From: Bryobacterales bacterium
Lineage (GTDB): Bacteria > Acidobacteriota > Terriglobia > Bryobacterales > Bryobacteraceae
NCBI GenBank assembly: GCA_016721425.1
Contig: JADKID010000005.1
Span: forward strand, 434,001-498,000
Length of the DNA: 64,000 nt
Direction of reading: 5' to 3'
Shown here: positions 34,961 through 44,554 of the stretch, in pieces
Layout of the letters: each line of letters begins with the position of its first letter
Numbering within the stretch: the first letter of the stretch is position 1
Notes under the pieces: generated by a model
The model's input: the letters and a program-made list of their open reading frames with translations, nothing else
Database searches by the model: none
Told to the model about the DNA's origin: nothing
Made by a program: the position numbers and the translations under genes

Positions 34961-35881
34961 TCACTGCCGCGTAGCAAAATACCCGGCACGCGCCCGCACC
35001 ACTGCCTTGGGATACCGCCGCTGCGCGTCCGCGCTGAGTTGCACGTCCAAACGCCGGAACGTGCCCGCCGGCGCGGTGGCCGCCTTGAGCCCCAACGTGT
35101 AGCGCAGCCGCACCCTTTCCACCAGTTCGCTGAACTTCACGCCCGCCTTGTCCGTCCGCAACACCTCTCCACCGGTCTCCTCTGCCAGACGGAAGACGTT
35201 GGCCGGCGTGAAGTCCGGATTCCGCTCCGGCGACGCCGCCTGTTCCGGCAGCGGCTTGACGCCCGCCGGCACAATCGCATTCACCACCGCATCCACGCCC
35301 GCCAGAGCCTCCAGCACTTTTTCGTCCGGCGTCTGATAGTGCATCCCGCCGTTGTCGGTGAGTAGCACCAGCGCCCGCCGCCCCGCCCAACCCGCCTGCT
35401 GCCGCAAATACTCCGCCACCGCCAGCAACGCCTCGTTGATCGACGTGCCCGCCCCCATATCCCGCTCCATGGGCGCCTCCTGCAACGCCCGCACCGCAAG
35501 CTCCTTCTCTTCGGTCAACTCCACCAGAACCTTCGCCCGCCGCGCGAAAACACCAACCGCCACCTGGTCATCGCTCTTCAACGTGCTCAGCGCCTTGCGG
35601 CCCACCGCCGCCATTTCACGCAGCACGCGCCCCATGCTGCCGGAGACGTCCAGAAGCAACACGAGCTGCACCGGCTCCGTCTCCTGACCAAAGTACTCGA
35701 TGGGCCGCACGACGCCTTCGTCCCGCAAAACAAAGTCCCCGGCGGTCAGGCCCGTCACCGGGCGCCCCTTTTCCACCACCTGCACGTCCACCCGCACCAG
35801 CGCCGTGCCCGAACGAAATGTCGGTGTCTCTTGCGCCCAGCCAACCGCCGCGGCGACCATGAATACCAGCAGCGGTCTCAT
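34961..35881 (-). CDS. VWFA-related acidobacterial-type domain protein, secreted
   Basis: A 306-residue protein with a signal peptide (MRPLLVFMVAAAVGWAQE) and a von Willebrand A domain. The MIDAS motif is LLLDVSGSMGR (about residues 85-95), with further contacts in GAGTSINEALLA and VLLTDNGGMHY. A preceding segment TGLTAGDFVLRDEGVVRPIEYF is characteristic of the VWFA-related acidobacterial family, which is abundant in Solibacter-type genomes. The role is unknown; metal-dependent adhesion or protein binding is likely. The ATG at 35881 overlaps the divergent selB ATG (CATG), so no intergenic space exists. GTG 35902 is a possible earlier start. Confidence 0.85.
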   Translation of the reverse strand: MRPLLVFMVAAAVGWAQETPTFRSGTALVRVDVQVVEKGRPVTGLTAGDFVLRDEGVVRPIEYFGQETEPVQLVLLLDVSGSMGRVLREMAAVGRKALSTLKSDDQVAVGVFARRAKVLVELTEEKELAVRALQEAPMERDMGAGTSINEALLAVAEYLRQQAGWAGRRALVLLTDNGGMHYQTPDEKVLEALAGVDAVVNAIVPAGVKPLPEQAASPERNPDFTPANVFRLAEETGGEVLRTDKAGVKFSELVERVRLRYTLGLKAATAPAGTFRRLDVQLSADAQRRYPKAVVRARAGYFATRQ

Positions 35882-37721
35882 GATTAATATTATCGTCGGC
35901 ACGGCAGGCCATATCGATCACGGCAAAACTACGCTGGTCCGCGCCCTCACCGGCATCGATACGGACCGCCTGGAGGAAGAGAAGCGCCGGGGCATCTCCA
36001 TTGATCTCGGATTTGCCCATCTCACCCACGGCGGCGTGCGCTTCGGCTTCGTCGATGTGCCCGGCCACGAGCGCTTCATCAAAAACATGCTGGCCGGTGC
36101 GGGCGGCATCGACATGGTGATGCTCGTCATCGGCGCCGACGAGTCCATCAAGCCGCAAACCCGCGAACATTTCGAGATCTGCCGCCTGCTGGGCGTCCGT
36201 CACGGCCTCATCGCCGTCACCAAAGCCGATAGCGTCGATCCGGAACTCGTCGAGCTCGTCAAGCTGGAAACCGCCGATTTTGTCGCCGGATCTTTCCTGG
36301 AAGGCGCGCCCATCATCGCCGTCAGCGGCGTCACCGGGCTCGGCCTGCCGGAGCTGCGCGAGGCCCTGGCGGCCATCGCCCGCAAGGTGGAGAGCCGTTC
36401 CACGGATGGCCCTTGCCGGCTCCCCATTGACCGCTCCTTTACGCTGCACGGCTTCGGCACCGTCGTCACCGGCACTCTGGTCGCAGGCACGCTCAAGCCG
36501 GAGGACGAGGTAGAGCTCCACCCTACCGGCCGCCGGCTGCGTGTACGCGGCGTGCAGGTGCATGGCGGGCTGGTGCCAAAGGCTGCCGCCGGCCAGCGCA
36601 CCGCCATCAACCTGGCCGCCATCGAGGCCGCCGAAATCACGCGCGGCATGGCCCTTACGCCGCCTGATCTCTTCATGCCCACCCAGGTGCTCGATTGCGT
36701 TTTCGATCTCCTCCCCTCCGCCAACCCGCTGAAGCACCGCGCCCCCATCCACTTTCACTCCGGCACGGCTGAAGTGGAGGCGCAGGTCCGCATGCTGCGC
36801 GGCACGGAGCCCCTCGCTCCCGGCGCACGCGGCCATCTGCGTCTCCATCTGAGGGAGCCACTACTGCTCCTGCCAGGGGACCGCTTCATCGCCCGCATGT
36901 TCTCGCCGGTCATCACCATCGGCGGCGGTATCGTGCTCGACAACGCACCCAATCTCAGAATGCGCAAACCCGCTGTCTTGGAGCGGCTGCCGCAGTTGGA
37001 GAATGCGCCCCTCGCGCGGCGTCTGGCTCTCTTTGCCGCGGAGGACGACGCCGGCGCCACCCTGGCCGCGCTCACCGCCCGTACCGGCAGCGCCCCGGCC
37101 GCCATCCTCGCGGCGGCGCCGGAGGCTGGTTTGGTTCCACTGAAGGACCGTCTGGTGCCGCGGGCGTCCATCGAGCGCGGGATCGTACAGCTTCGTGCAG
37201 CTCTGGCCGCGTTCCACAAGCAGAACCCGTTGCTGCCGGGTATGCCCCGCGCGTCCGCCCCCCTCCCCGCGTTCCTGCTGGAAGCCACTCTCTCCGCCGG
37301 CAAGGATCTCGTCGCCGAGGGCGAACTGCTGCGCCTGGCCTCCCACCGTCTTCAACTCAAGGCGGAGGAAGATGAGGCGGCCACGAAGATGGAGGCGCTG
37401 TTCCGCGATGGCGGTCTCTCCGTCCCGGCGCTGAATGAAGTGTTGGCGAATTCCGGCCTGGACGCCAACCGCTCCCGGAACCTGCTCCAGTTGCTGCTCC
37501 GCGAAGGCCGCCTGGTGCGTGTCTCGCCCGAATTGATCTTCCATCGCGAAGCCATCCAACGCCTGCGCGAGCTGCTGGCCGCCCACAAGGGAGAGAGCTT
37601 CGCCGTGCCGGAATTCAAGGAATGGACCGGCATATCCAGGAAATATGCTATCCCACTGCTCGAATTTCTCGACCGAGAGCGATTGACCCGCCGAGAAAAA
37701 GAACGCCGGCTTGTATTGTGA
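35880..37721 (+). CDS. selB: Selenocysteine-specific elongation factor SelB
   Basis: This 613-residue translational GTPase (E. coli SelB is 614 aa) delivers Sec-tRNA to UGA codons marked by a SECIS hairpin. The G1 motif is GTAGHIDHGKTT (about residues 7-18), G3 is DVPGHE near 57, and G4 is TKAD near 116. Domains II and III (about 170-340) and four winged-helix repeats in the C-terminal 270 residues (QLENAPLARRLALFAAEDDA and so on) complete the layout. No selA, selC or selD was seen in the window. The start ATG 35880 shares bases with the divergent VWA gene start, so its promoter must lie inside that gene. The PP2C gene follows 15 bases downstream. Confidence 0.92.
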   Translation: MINIIVGTAGHIDHGKTTLVRALTGIDTDRLEEEKRRGISIDLGFAHLTHGGVRFGFVDVPGHERFIKNMLAGAGGIDMVMLVIGADESIKPQTREHFEICRLLGVRHGLIAVTKADSVDPELVELVKLETADFVAGSFLEGAPIIAVSGVTGLGLPELREALAAIARKVESRSTDGPCRLPIDRSFTLHGFGTVVTGTLVAGTLKPEDEVELHPTGRRLRVRGVQVHGGLVPKAAAGQRTAINLAAIEAAEITRGMALTPPDLFMPTQVLDCVFDLLPSANPLKHRAPIHFHSGTAEVEAQVRMLRGTEPLAPGARGHLRLHLREPLLLLPGDRFIARMFSPVITIGGGIVLDNAPNLRMRKPAVLERLPQLENAPLARRLALFAAEDDAGATLAALTARTGSAPAAILAAAPEAGLVPLKDRLVPRASIERGIVQLRAALAAFHKQNPLLPGMPRASAPLPAFLLEATLSAGKDLVAEGELLRLASHRLQLKAEEDEAATKMEALFRDGGLSVPALNEVLANSGLDANRSRNLLQLLLREGRLVRVSPELIFHREAIQRLRELLAAHKGESFAVPEFKEWTGISRKYAIPLLEFLDRERLTRREKERRLVL

Positions 37722-37736
37722 TGTATCATTTCCCTA

Positions 37737-38438
37737 ATGCAGGTGTGGGGCAACACCGATTCTGGGCGTGTCCGCGTGAACAACGAAGACGCATGGCTCG
37801 CCGAAACCTCGCTCCGGGTTGCCGCGGTCGCTGACGGCATGGGCGGTGAGGCCTGCGGCGAGGTTGCGTCCGCGCTCACGCTGCAAGCGCTCTGCGATGC
37901 GCTCCGCTCGGCCGAGACTGATCTGCGCGACGCCGCACGCCGCGCCAACGTCCTGGTTCGCCAGCAGGCCCAGCAGCGAAGTCTCTGCTCCGGTATGGGC
38001 TCCACTCTCGTGGCGGCCTCCTGGAAGGGCGAACACGTCGATATCGTCAATGTCGGTGACTCCCGCGCCTACCTGTTCCGCGAGGGGCGGCTCACGCAGT
38101 TGACCTATGATCAGACCGTCGGTAATGAACTGCGCCACGCCATGGGCTGGAGCGAGGAGGAGTTCGAGAAGTTTCCCCAACGCCATGTCCTCACCGCCGC
38201 CATCGGCGCCGCTTCCGATGTCGTCGTCCGCTCCACGCAGATCGATCTCGAACCCGGCGACCTGCTGCTGCTCTGCTCCGACGGCCTCTATAATCCCATC
38301 GGAGATTCCGGTATCGTCGAAGTGTTGAACAGTTCGGCTAGCGTAGACGGCGCAATCCGCTCGCTCATCGCGGCGGCAAACGCCGCCGGCGGGCCGGATA
38401 ATATCACTGTCGTGGTCATGCAGTTTTCAGGCACTTGA
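37737..38438 (+). CDS. PP2C-type serine/threonine protein phosphatase
   Basis: A 233-residue stand-alone PPM/PP2C phosphatase. Motifs are GRVRVNNEDAWL (Asn-Asn-Glu-Asp, metal site), VADGMGGEACGEVAS, IVNVGDSRAYLFREG, LLLLCSDGLYNPI and GGPDNITVVVM, in the canonical order. It acts in the cytoplasm and would reverse Ser/Thr phosphorylation made by Hanks-type kinases, or act on STAS proteins such as that at 24.7 kb. No cognate kinase gene is adjacent. It starts 15 bases after selB and probably shares its transcript. Confidence 0.93.
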   Translation: MQVWGNTDSGRVRVNNEDAWLAETSLRVAAVADGMGGEACGEVASALTLQALCDALRSAETDLRDAARRANVLVRQQAQQRSLCSGMGSTLVAASWKGEHVDIVNVGDSRAYLFREGRLTQLTYDQTVGNELRHAMGWSEEEFEKFPQRHVLTAAIGAASDVVVRSTQIDLEPGDLLLLCSDGLYNPIGDSGIVEVLNSSASVDGAIRSLIAAANAAGGPDNITVVVMQFSGT

Positions 38439-38451
38439 GTCTGATATTGTA

Positions 38452-39138
38452 TTGGCCGTGACTTCCGCCCTCGCCCTCTTCTTTCTCCTCGCGGCCCCCG
38501 ATCAGTCGCTCTTCGACGGCAAATCCCTCGCCGGCTGGCACGTCTCCGCCAAGCCCGAAGATCGCGCCAAGGTCTTCTGGTCTGTCCGCGACGGCGCCAT
38601 CACCTGCGATTCGCTGGGCCGAAAGGACCACGACTACGTCTGGCTCGTCTCAGACCAGGAGTTTGACGATTTCGAGTTGACGCTCCAGGTGAAGGGATCC
38701 GCCAACTCGCCCGGCAACTCCGGCGTCCAGTTCCGCTCGCGCTATGACGAGGCCGCGGGTTGGCTGGACGGGCCGCAAGCTGATATCCATCCGCCCGCGC
38801 CGTTTCGTACGGGCCTCATCTATGACGAGACCCGCGAGACGCGCCGCTGGATCTATCCGTCGCTGCCGGACTGGAAGATCACACCGGAACAGGGGCCAAA
38901 GGAGTGGAAGTGGAACAAGGACGGCTGGAACGATATTGTGATCCGCGCCCGCGGCCCGCGCGTCACCACCATCGTCAACGGCGTCACCATCACGGATCAG
39001 GACTTCGCCGCGATCTTCGATGACGCCGCCCACCGTGCCCACAACGTCGGGCGCCGCGGCCACCTCGCACTGCAGCTCCATCTGCACGATGGACTGCTGA
39101 TCCAGTACCGCAGTCTGCGTATCCGCGCATTGAAGTAG
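38452..39138 (+). CDS. DUF1080 (3-keto-disaccharide hydrolase-like) secreted protein
   Basis: The 228-residue product starts at TTG 38452 (or GTG 38458) with a short signal peptide, then a concanavalin-like beta-sandwich with the DUF1080 motifs SLFDGKSLAGWHV, FDDFELTLQVKGS, NSGVQFRSR and GHLALQLHLHD. Such domains bind or cleave sugars, and recent work on relatives describes hydrolysis of 3-keto-disaccharides. It starts the DUF1080, PSD1-cytochrome and DUF1501 series that is common in Solibacter-type and planctomycete genomes. The specific substrate is unknown. Confidence 0.87.
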   Translation: MAVTSALALFFLLAAPDQSLFDGKSLAGWHVSAKPEDRAKVFWSVRDGAITCDSLGRKDHDYVWLVSDQEFDDFELTLQVKGSANSPGNSGVQFRSRYDEAAGWLDGPQADIHPPAPFRTGLIYDETRETRRWIYPSLPDWKITPEQGPKEWKWNKDGWNDIVIRARGPRVTTIVNGVTITDQDFAAIFDDAAHRAHNVGRRGHLALQLHLHDGLLIQYRSLRIRALK

Positions 39139-39173
39139 AGCATCGCTCTGCATTCTGGGATAAGCTGATTCCA

Positions 39174-42074
39174 ATGCAGAGAGGCTGTCTGGTGGCGCTG
39201 ATGCTATCGCTGGGGGTAGCAAAAGGCGTCGAAAAAAGCGATTTTGTGCACGATATTGCACCGATTCTGGCCCGTTCGTGCCAGTCTTGCCACGGTGCGA
39301 AGATGCAGATGGGCGGGCTGCGCCTGGACGCGCGGGCCGCGGCGATGAAGGTGATTCGCCCCGGAGACGCGGATTCCAGCGAACTTTATAAGCGCATCGC
39401 GGGCATTGGTCCGCAGGCGCGGATGCCGATGGGCGGCAAGCCGCTGAGCGCGGCCGAGATCGCACTGATCCGTAACTGGATCGCCGAGGGCGCGGTGTGG
39501 CCGGACGGCGTGGGCGCGGTGGCGGCGGAGGTGAAGCCGCATTGGGCCTATGTGGCGCCGCGGCGGCCGGCAGTGCCGGGCGGCAAGAGCGCAAATCCAA
39601 TCGATGCGTTCGTGCAGGCGCGATTGGCGAAAGAGGGGCTGCGGCCATCGGGCGCCGCGGAAAAGGCCACGCTGCTGCGCCGCCTCAGCTTGGACCTCAC
39701 AGGGTTGCCGCCTGCGGTGGCGGAGGTGGATGCATTCCTGGCGGACAAGAGTCCGCGGGCGTATGCGCGGCAGGTGGAGCGGTTGCTGGCCTCGCCGCAC
39801 TACGGCGAAAAGTGGGGGCGCTGGTGGCTGGACGCCGCACGCTATGCGGACTCCGACGGCTATGAGAAGGACAAGCAGCGGCAGGTCTGGTTCTTCCGCG
39901 ACTGGGTGATGCAGAGCCTGAATCGCGATCTGCCCTACGACCGGTTTCTGATCGAACAGATCGCCGGCGATCTGCTGCCCAACGCCACGCAGGATCAGCG
40001 CGTGGCCACCGGCTTCCTGCGCAACTCCATGATCAACGAAGAAGGCGGCATCGACCCCGAGCAGTTCCGCATGGAGGCGATGTTTGACCGCATGGACGCG
40101 CTCGGCAAGGCTGTGCTCGGCGTCACCGTCAACTGCGCGCAGTGCCACACGCACAAGTACGACCCCATCAAACACGACGACTACTACCGCCTCTTCGCGT
40201 TCCTCAACAACACCTACGAATCGAGCATCGCCGTCTACACACCGGCCGAGCAGGTGAAGCGCGCGCAGATCCTCGCTCAGATCGCGGCGATTGAGAGTGA
40301 TCTGCAGAAGCGCATGCCGAACTGGGCCGACAGTGTCCGCCAGGAGAAGACGCGCTGGACGGTGATGCGGCCGGACGTGGATGACATCTCCACCGGCGGC
40401 CAGCGGTATCTGCCGCAGGAAGACGGCTCTTTGCTGGCGGCAGGCTACGCGCCCACGAAGCACACGGTGAAGCTCACGCTGAAGGACCCGCCCGCGCGTA
40501 TCACGGCGTTCCGGCTGGAGCTGCTGAATCACCCTGACCTGCCGATGGGCGGTCCGGGGCGCTCCCTCGACGGCACCGGCGCGCTGACGGAGTTTGAAGT
40601 GCAGGTGGGCTCGGCGAAGGTCAAGGTGGCGAGCGCGACGGCGGACATCCGCTTGCCCGAGAAGGAGCTGGCCGCGATCTTCTTCGACAAGAGCAAGAAG
40701 CGCCGTGTCACCGGCCCCATCGAGTACGCCATCGACGGCAAGGACGAGACGGCATGGGGCATTGACGTCGGGCCGGGCCGGCAGAACGTGCCGCGTCAGG
40801 CCGTATTCGTGCTGGAGAAGCCGATTGAGGCCGCCGCCGGCGCCACCGTCACCGTGCTGATCAAGCAGAATCATGGCGGCTGGAACAGCGACGACAATCA
40901 GAACAACAACCTCGGCCGGGTCCGGCTCTCGGTCACTTCCGACGAGGGAGCCGTGGCCGCACAGCAGCAGTCGTTCTCCAACTGGCGGACCACAGTTCCG
41001 GAGTGGGCGGCGGAGAACTCGCGCATCGATGCGTTGTGGAAGGAGTATCCGGCGGGCACATCGCAACTGGTGATGGCGGAGCGCGAATCGCGGCGGCCCA
41101 CTCACGTTCTGGAGCGGGGCGACTTCCTCCAGCCGAAGAATCTGGTGACGCCCGGCGTGCCGGCGTTTCTCAACCCGCTCCCCGCTGGCGTGACGCAGCC
41201 GACGCGGCTCGATTTCGCGCGCTGGCTGACCGCGCGCGAGGCGCCCACCACGGCGCGGGCCGCGGTGAACCGAGTGTGGCAGGCGTATTTCGGCACAGGA
41301 CTCACCGCCACCAGCGAGGATCTGGGCCGCCAGGGCGAGCCGCCGTCGCATCCGGAATTGCTGGACTGGCTGGCCGTGGAGTTCATGGAGCGCGGCTGGA
41401 GCCTGAAGCAGCTCCACCGCCAGATCGTGACCTCCGACACGTACCGGCAGAGCTCCAACGTCACGGCGGAGTTGCTAGAGCGTGATCCGGCCAATCGCCT
41501 GCTGGCGCGCGGGCCGAGGTTCCGCGTGGAGGCGGAGAGCGTGCGCGACATCGCACTGGCCGCCAGCGGGCTGTTGAATCCTCAGGTGGGCGGGCCCAGC
41601 GTCTATCCGCCCGCGCCCGACTTCCTCTTCCAGCCGCCGGTCAGCTACGGCCCCAAGAACTGGAACGAGAACAAGGACGATCAACGCTACCGCCGCGCGC
41701 TGTATACGTTCCGCTACCGCAGCGTGCCGTACCCGATGTTGCAGACCTTTGACGCGCCCAACGGCGACGCCTCGTGCGTGCGCCGCTCGCGCTCCAACAC
41801 GCCGTTGCAGGCGCTCACCACGTTGAACGAGCCGCTCTTCCTGGAGGCGGCCCGCGCGCTGGCGGAACGCACGCTGCGCGATGGCGGCCCGAGCGACGCC
41901 GCGCGGATCGGCTACGCCTTCCGCCGCTGCGTGGCGCGCGCGCCGACGGACGCCGAGCTGGCCGAGCTGATGGCATTGCTCAAACAGCAACAGGCCCGCC
42001 TGGACCGCACACAGGCCTGGACCATGCTGGCGCGCGTGCTGCTCAACCTCGACGAGACGATTACCAAGGAGTAA
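39174..42074 (+). CDS. Planctomycete-type cytochrome c (PSCyt1) with DUF1549 and DUF1553 domains
   Basis: A 966-residue secreted protein. After the signal peptide comes a haem-binding CQSCH motif (Cys36, Cys39, His40), then a linker with NPIDAFVQARL (start of DUF1549), long DUF1549 and PSD1 regions, and a C-terminal DUF1553 domain near residues 630-960 (LDFARWLTAREAPTTARAAVNRVW, NTPLQALTTLNEPLFLEAARALA). The family is periplasmic and redox-linked, function unknown, and is thought to act with its DUF1501 neighbour on polysaccharides or sugars. The DUF1501 gene starts 4 bases after its stop. Confidence 0.92.
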   Translation: MQRGCLVALMLSLGVAKGVEKSDFVHDIAPILARSCQSCHGAKMQMGGLRLDARAAAMKVIRPGDADSSELYKRIAGIGPQARMPMGGKPLSAAEIALIRNWIAEGAVWPDGVGAVAAEVKPHWAYVAPRRPAVPGGKSANPIDAFVQARLAKEGLRPSGAAEKATLLRRLSLDLTGLPPAVAEVDAFLADKSPRAYARQVERLLASPHYGEKWGRWWLDAARYADSDGYEKDKQRQVWFFRDWVMQSLNRDLPYDRFLIEQIAGDLLPNATQDQRVATGFLRNSMINEEGGIDPEQFRMEAMFDRMDALGKAVLGVTVNCAQCHTHKYDPIKHDDYYRLFAFLNNTYESSIAVYTPAEQVKRAQILAQIAAIESDLQKRMPNWADSVRQEKTRWTVMRPDVDDISTGGQRYLPQEDGSLLAAGYAPTKHTVKLTLKDPPARITAFRLELLNHPDLPMGGPGRSLDGTGALTEFEVQVGSAKVKVASATADIRLPEKELAAIFFDKSKKRRVTGPIEYAIDGKDETAWGIDVGPGRQNVPRQAVFVLEKPIEAAAGATVTVLIKQNHGGWNSDDNQNNNLGRVRLSVTSDEGAVAAQQQSFSNWRTTVPEWAAENSRIDALWKEYPAGTSQLVMAERESRRPTHVLERGDFLQPKNLVTPGVPAFLNPLPAGVTQPTRLDFARWLTAREAPTTARAAVNRVWQAYFGTGLTATSEDLGRQGEPPSHPELLDWLAVEFMERGWSLKQLHRQIVTSDTYRQSSNVTAELLERDPANRLLARGPRFRVEAESVRDIALAASGLLNPQVGGPSVYPPAPDFLFQPPVSYGPKNWNENKDDQRYRRALYTFRYRSVPYPMLQTFDAPNGDASCVRRSRSNTPLQALTTLNEPLFLEAARALAERTLRDGGPSDAARIGYAFRRCVARAPTDAELAELMALLKQQQARLDRTQAWTMLARVLLNLDETITKE

Positions 42075-42078
42075 CGGC

Positions 42079-43470
<1,392 letters not shown>

Positions 43471-43740
43471 GGGGGCGGCTGGATTCCGCGATGCCGGCGG
43501 CTAATTAGTTGGTGGTTCGGGCTGTCATCGCCAGTAGTGACTCCGGACGCGCCGTGGTCCGGTTGCAATCTGGGCAGGTCACACACATAGCACGGTGACT
43601 ACACGGCCACGCCGGTTACTTCCGAGTGGCCGACGGTGCGGGAGTTGAGGCTCGTGCTCCAAACTTCGCCGTTGATCGTGGACTATCCGTCTGCCAGGCA
43701 GTAAGCCATTGCTTAACTTGGCCTTGCGAGGCCGCGATGT
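43471..43740. other. Non-coding stretch at the left edge of the accessory island
   Basis: No gene, tRNA, terminator or repeat was recognised between the DUF1501 stop and the BrnT promoter region. The base pattern looks less codon-structured than on both sides. It marks the boundary between the ordinary DUF1501 module and the BrnTA / Pnkp-Hen1 island. A possible -35 element TTGGCC at 43718-43723 lies 18 bases before TTATAC at 43742-43747. Confidence 0.5.
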
Positions 43741-43759
43741 GTTATACGTTATGTATAAC
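43741..43759. promoter_or_regulatory. Palindrome upstream of brnT, likely autoregulatory operator
   Basis: GTTATAC (43741-43747) and GTATAAC (43753-43759) form a perfect 7-bp inverted repeat with a 5-base spacer. It ends four bases before the preferred BrnT start codon and covers both candidate -10 elements (TTATAC, TATAAC). BrnA antitoxins bind DNA as ribbon-helix-helix proteins and repress their own operon, so this is a natural operator. The binding itself is inferred. Confidence 0.55.
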
Positions 43760-43762
43760 GCG

Positions 43763-44059
43763 ATGTTCTTTGAATGGGACCCGGAAAAGAACCGGACGAA
43801 TCAGACGAAGCACTCTGGCGTGGATTTTGAGACGGCATCGCGGGTTTTCGCTGACCCGGATCTCATACTCCGTAAAGACCGCGTGGTCGACGGCGAGCAA
43901 CGCTGGCATGCGATCGGTGGGGTTCGCAAGGCCGTATTGCTGGTCGTGCATGTCTATCTTGAGGTGGAGCCAAATGGGGAAGAAACAATCCGTATCATCT
44001 CAGCCCGCGAAGCCGATCCGCGTGAGCGCCGAATCTATTTGGAGCAAGCCACTGAGTAA
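43763..44059 (+). CDS. brnT: BrnT family type II toxin (ribonuclease)
   Basis: A 98-residue protein with the BrnT signature: FEWDPEKNRTNQTKHSGVDFETASRVF at the start of the domain (shown in part: FEWDPEKNRTNQTKH) and IRIISAREADPRERRIY at the end. BrnT toxins have a RelE-like fold and act as RNases that arrest growth until neutralised by BrnA. ATG 43763 gives a typical N-terminus; ATG 43751 inside the palindrome is the alternative. No ribosome-binding site is seen, so the transcript could have a very short leader. brnA starts 86 bases before its stop, in another frame. Confidence 0.88.
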   Translation: MFFEWDPEKNRTNQTKHSGVDFETASRVFADPDLILRKDRVVDGEQRWHAIGGVRKAVLLVVHVYLEVEPNGEETIRIISAREADPRERRIYLEQATE

Positions 44060-44303
44060 ACGCCAGAAGGCTGTGCTCGACGGAGTCGCGAAGAGTCAAG
44101 CGCGTGGCAGTGATACCCAGATTGACTACTCGGACATTCCGGCGCTATCAGAGAAGCAACTGGCGCAGTTCAAACGCGCTCCGAAGAAGTTGGTAGCCGT
44201 GCGCCTGGATGCCGACGTGTTTGAATGGATACGACAGTTCGGCGCTGGATATTCGACGCGGATCAACAACGTTTTGCGAGTGGTGATGTCTCAGCAACGA
44301 TAG
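43974..44303 (+). CDS. brnA: BrnA family antitoxin
   Basis: The 109-residue protein has a polar, disordered N-terminal half and a C-terminal ribbon-helix-helix, VAVRLDADVFEWIRQFGAGYSTRINNVLRVVM, of the BrnA type (key part: YSTRINNVLRVVM). It should neutralise BrnT by direct binding and repress the operon. ATG 43974 follows GAGGTGGAG, a good ribosome site. The N-terminus overlaps the brnT coding region by 86 bases, a longer overlap than the few bases usual for this pair. It is convergent with pnkp, the stops being 250 bases apart. Confidence 0.85.
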   Translation: MGKKQSVSSQPAKPIRVSAESIWSKPLSKRQKAVLDGVAKSQARGSDTQIDYSDIPALSEKQLAQFKRAPKKLVAVRLDADVFEWIRQFGAGYSTRINNVLRVVMSQQR

Positions 44304-44430
44304 TGGGCTGTGCCCGCGATCTCCGTGATACATGGCGCTCTGGCCAGTAGACCGGCCCACGGCTCGATGCAAAACCGGGGGAGCATTGGGTCGCGGACCC
44401 TTTGCCGTCAGGCTGGAGTTAGCGCGGAGC

Positions 44431-44535
44431 AAGGAGCGTTCCCCTCCGGGCAATTGAGGAAATCCTGGTCGATGACGACGAGATCGGCCAGCCTGCCCAC
44501 TTCTAGCGTCCCCCGTTGCTTCTCGGCGGACTGTT
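44431..44535 (-). pseudogene. Decayed C-terminal remnant of an amidohydrolase gene
   Basis: On the reverse strand the frame reads EKQRGTLEVGRLADLVVID and then QDFLNCPEG. This matches the C-terminal part of the intact amidohydrolase at 48.6-50.3 kb (EKQRGTLEVGKLADLVVIEQ, then DFLNCPEE). Upstream of the match a stop codon interrupts the frame and downstream the similarity fades. Most base changes are synonymous or conservative (Lys/Arg, Glu/Asp), so the copy evolved as coding DNA for a time. It is a paralog or a xenologous copy rather than a fresh duplicate. Confidence 0.75.
44451..44525. repeat. 75-bp direct repeat, left copy
   Basis: This copy matches 48693-48767 over 75 bases without gaps and with 5 mismatches by my count, in the same orientation. 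The two copies bracket the Hen1-Pnkp operon. It corresponds to the C-terminal coding sequence of the amidohydrolase family gene. Confidence 0.9.
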
Positions 44536-44554
44536 ACGGCACATTCGGGAAGGT

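Larger units (their letters stand above)
44304..44554. other. Spacer between brnA and pnkp containing an amidohydrolase remnant
   Basis: This 251-base stretch holds no intact gene. Its centre contains a short decayed copy of the amidohydrolase C-terminus on the reverse strand. The remainder shows no terminator with a T-run and no recognisable element, even though two operons converge here. Confidence 0.6.

Noticed and set aside
39204..41417. 737-aa antisense frame opposite the PSD1 cytochrome gene
   Set aside because: The composition is Arg/His/Leu-rich with no domain, as expected from the complement of third-position GC-rich codons; the forward gene is unambiguous.
43471..43740. Possible tRNA or relic gene left of brnT
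   Set aside because: No cloverleaf with acceptor and T-arm could be built on either strand, and no frame gives a known domain.
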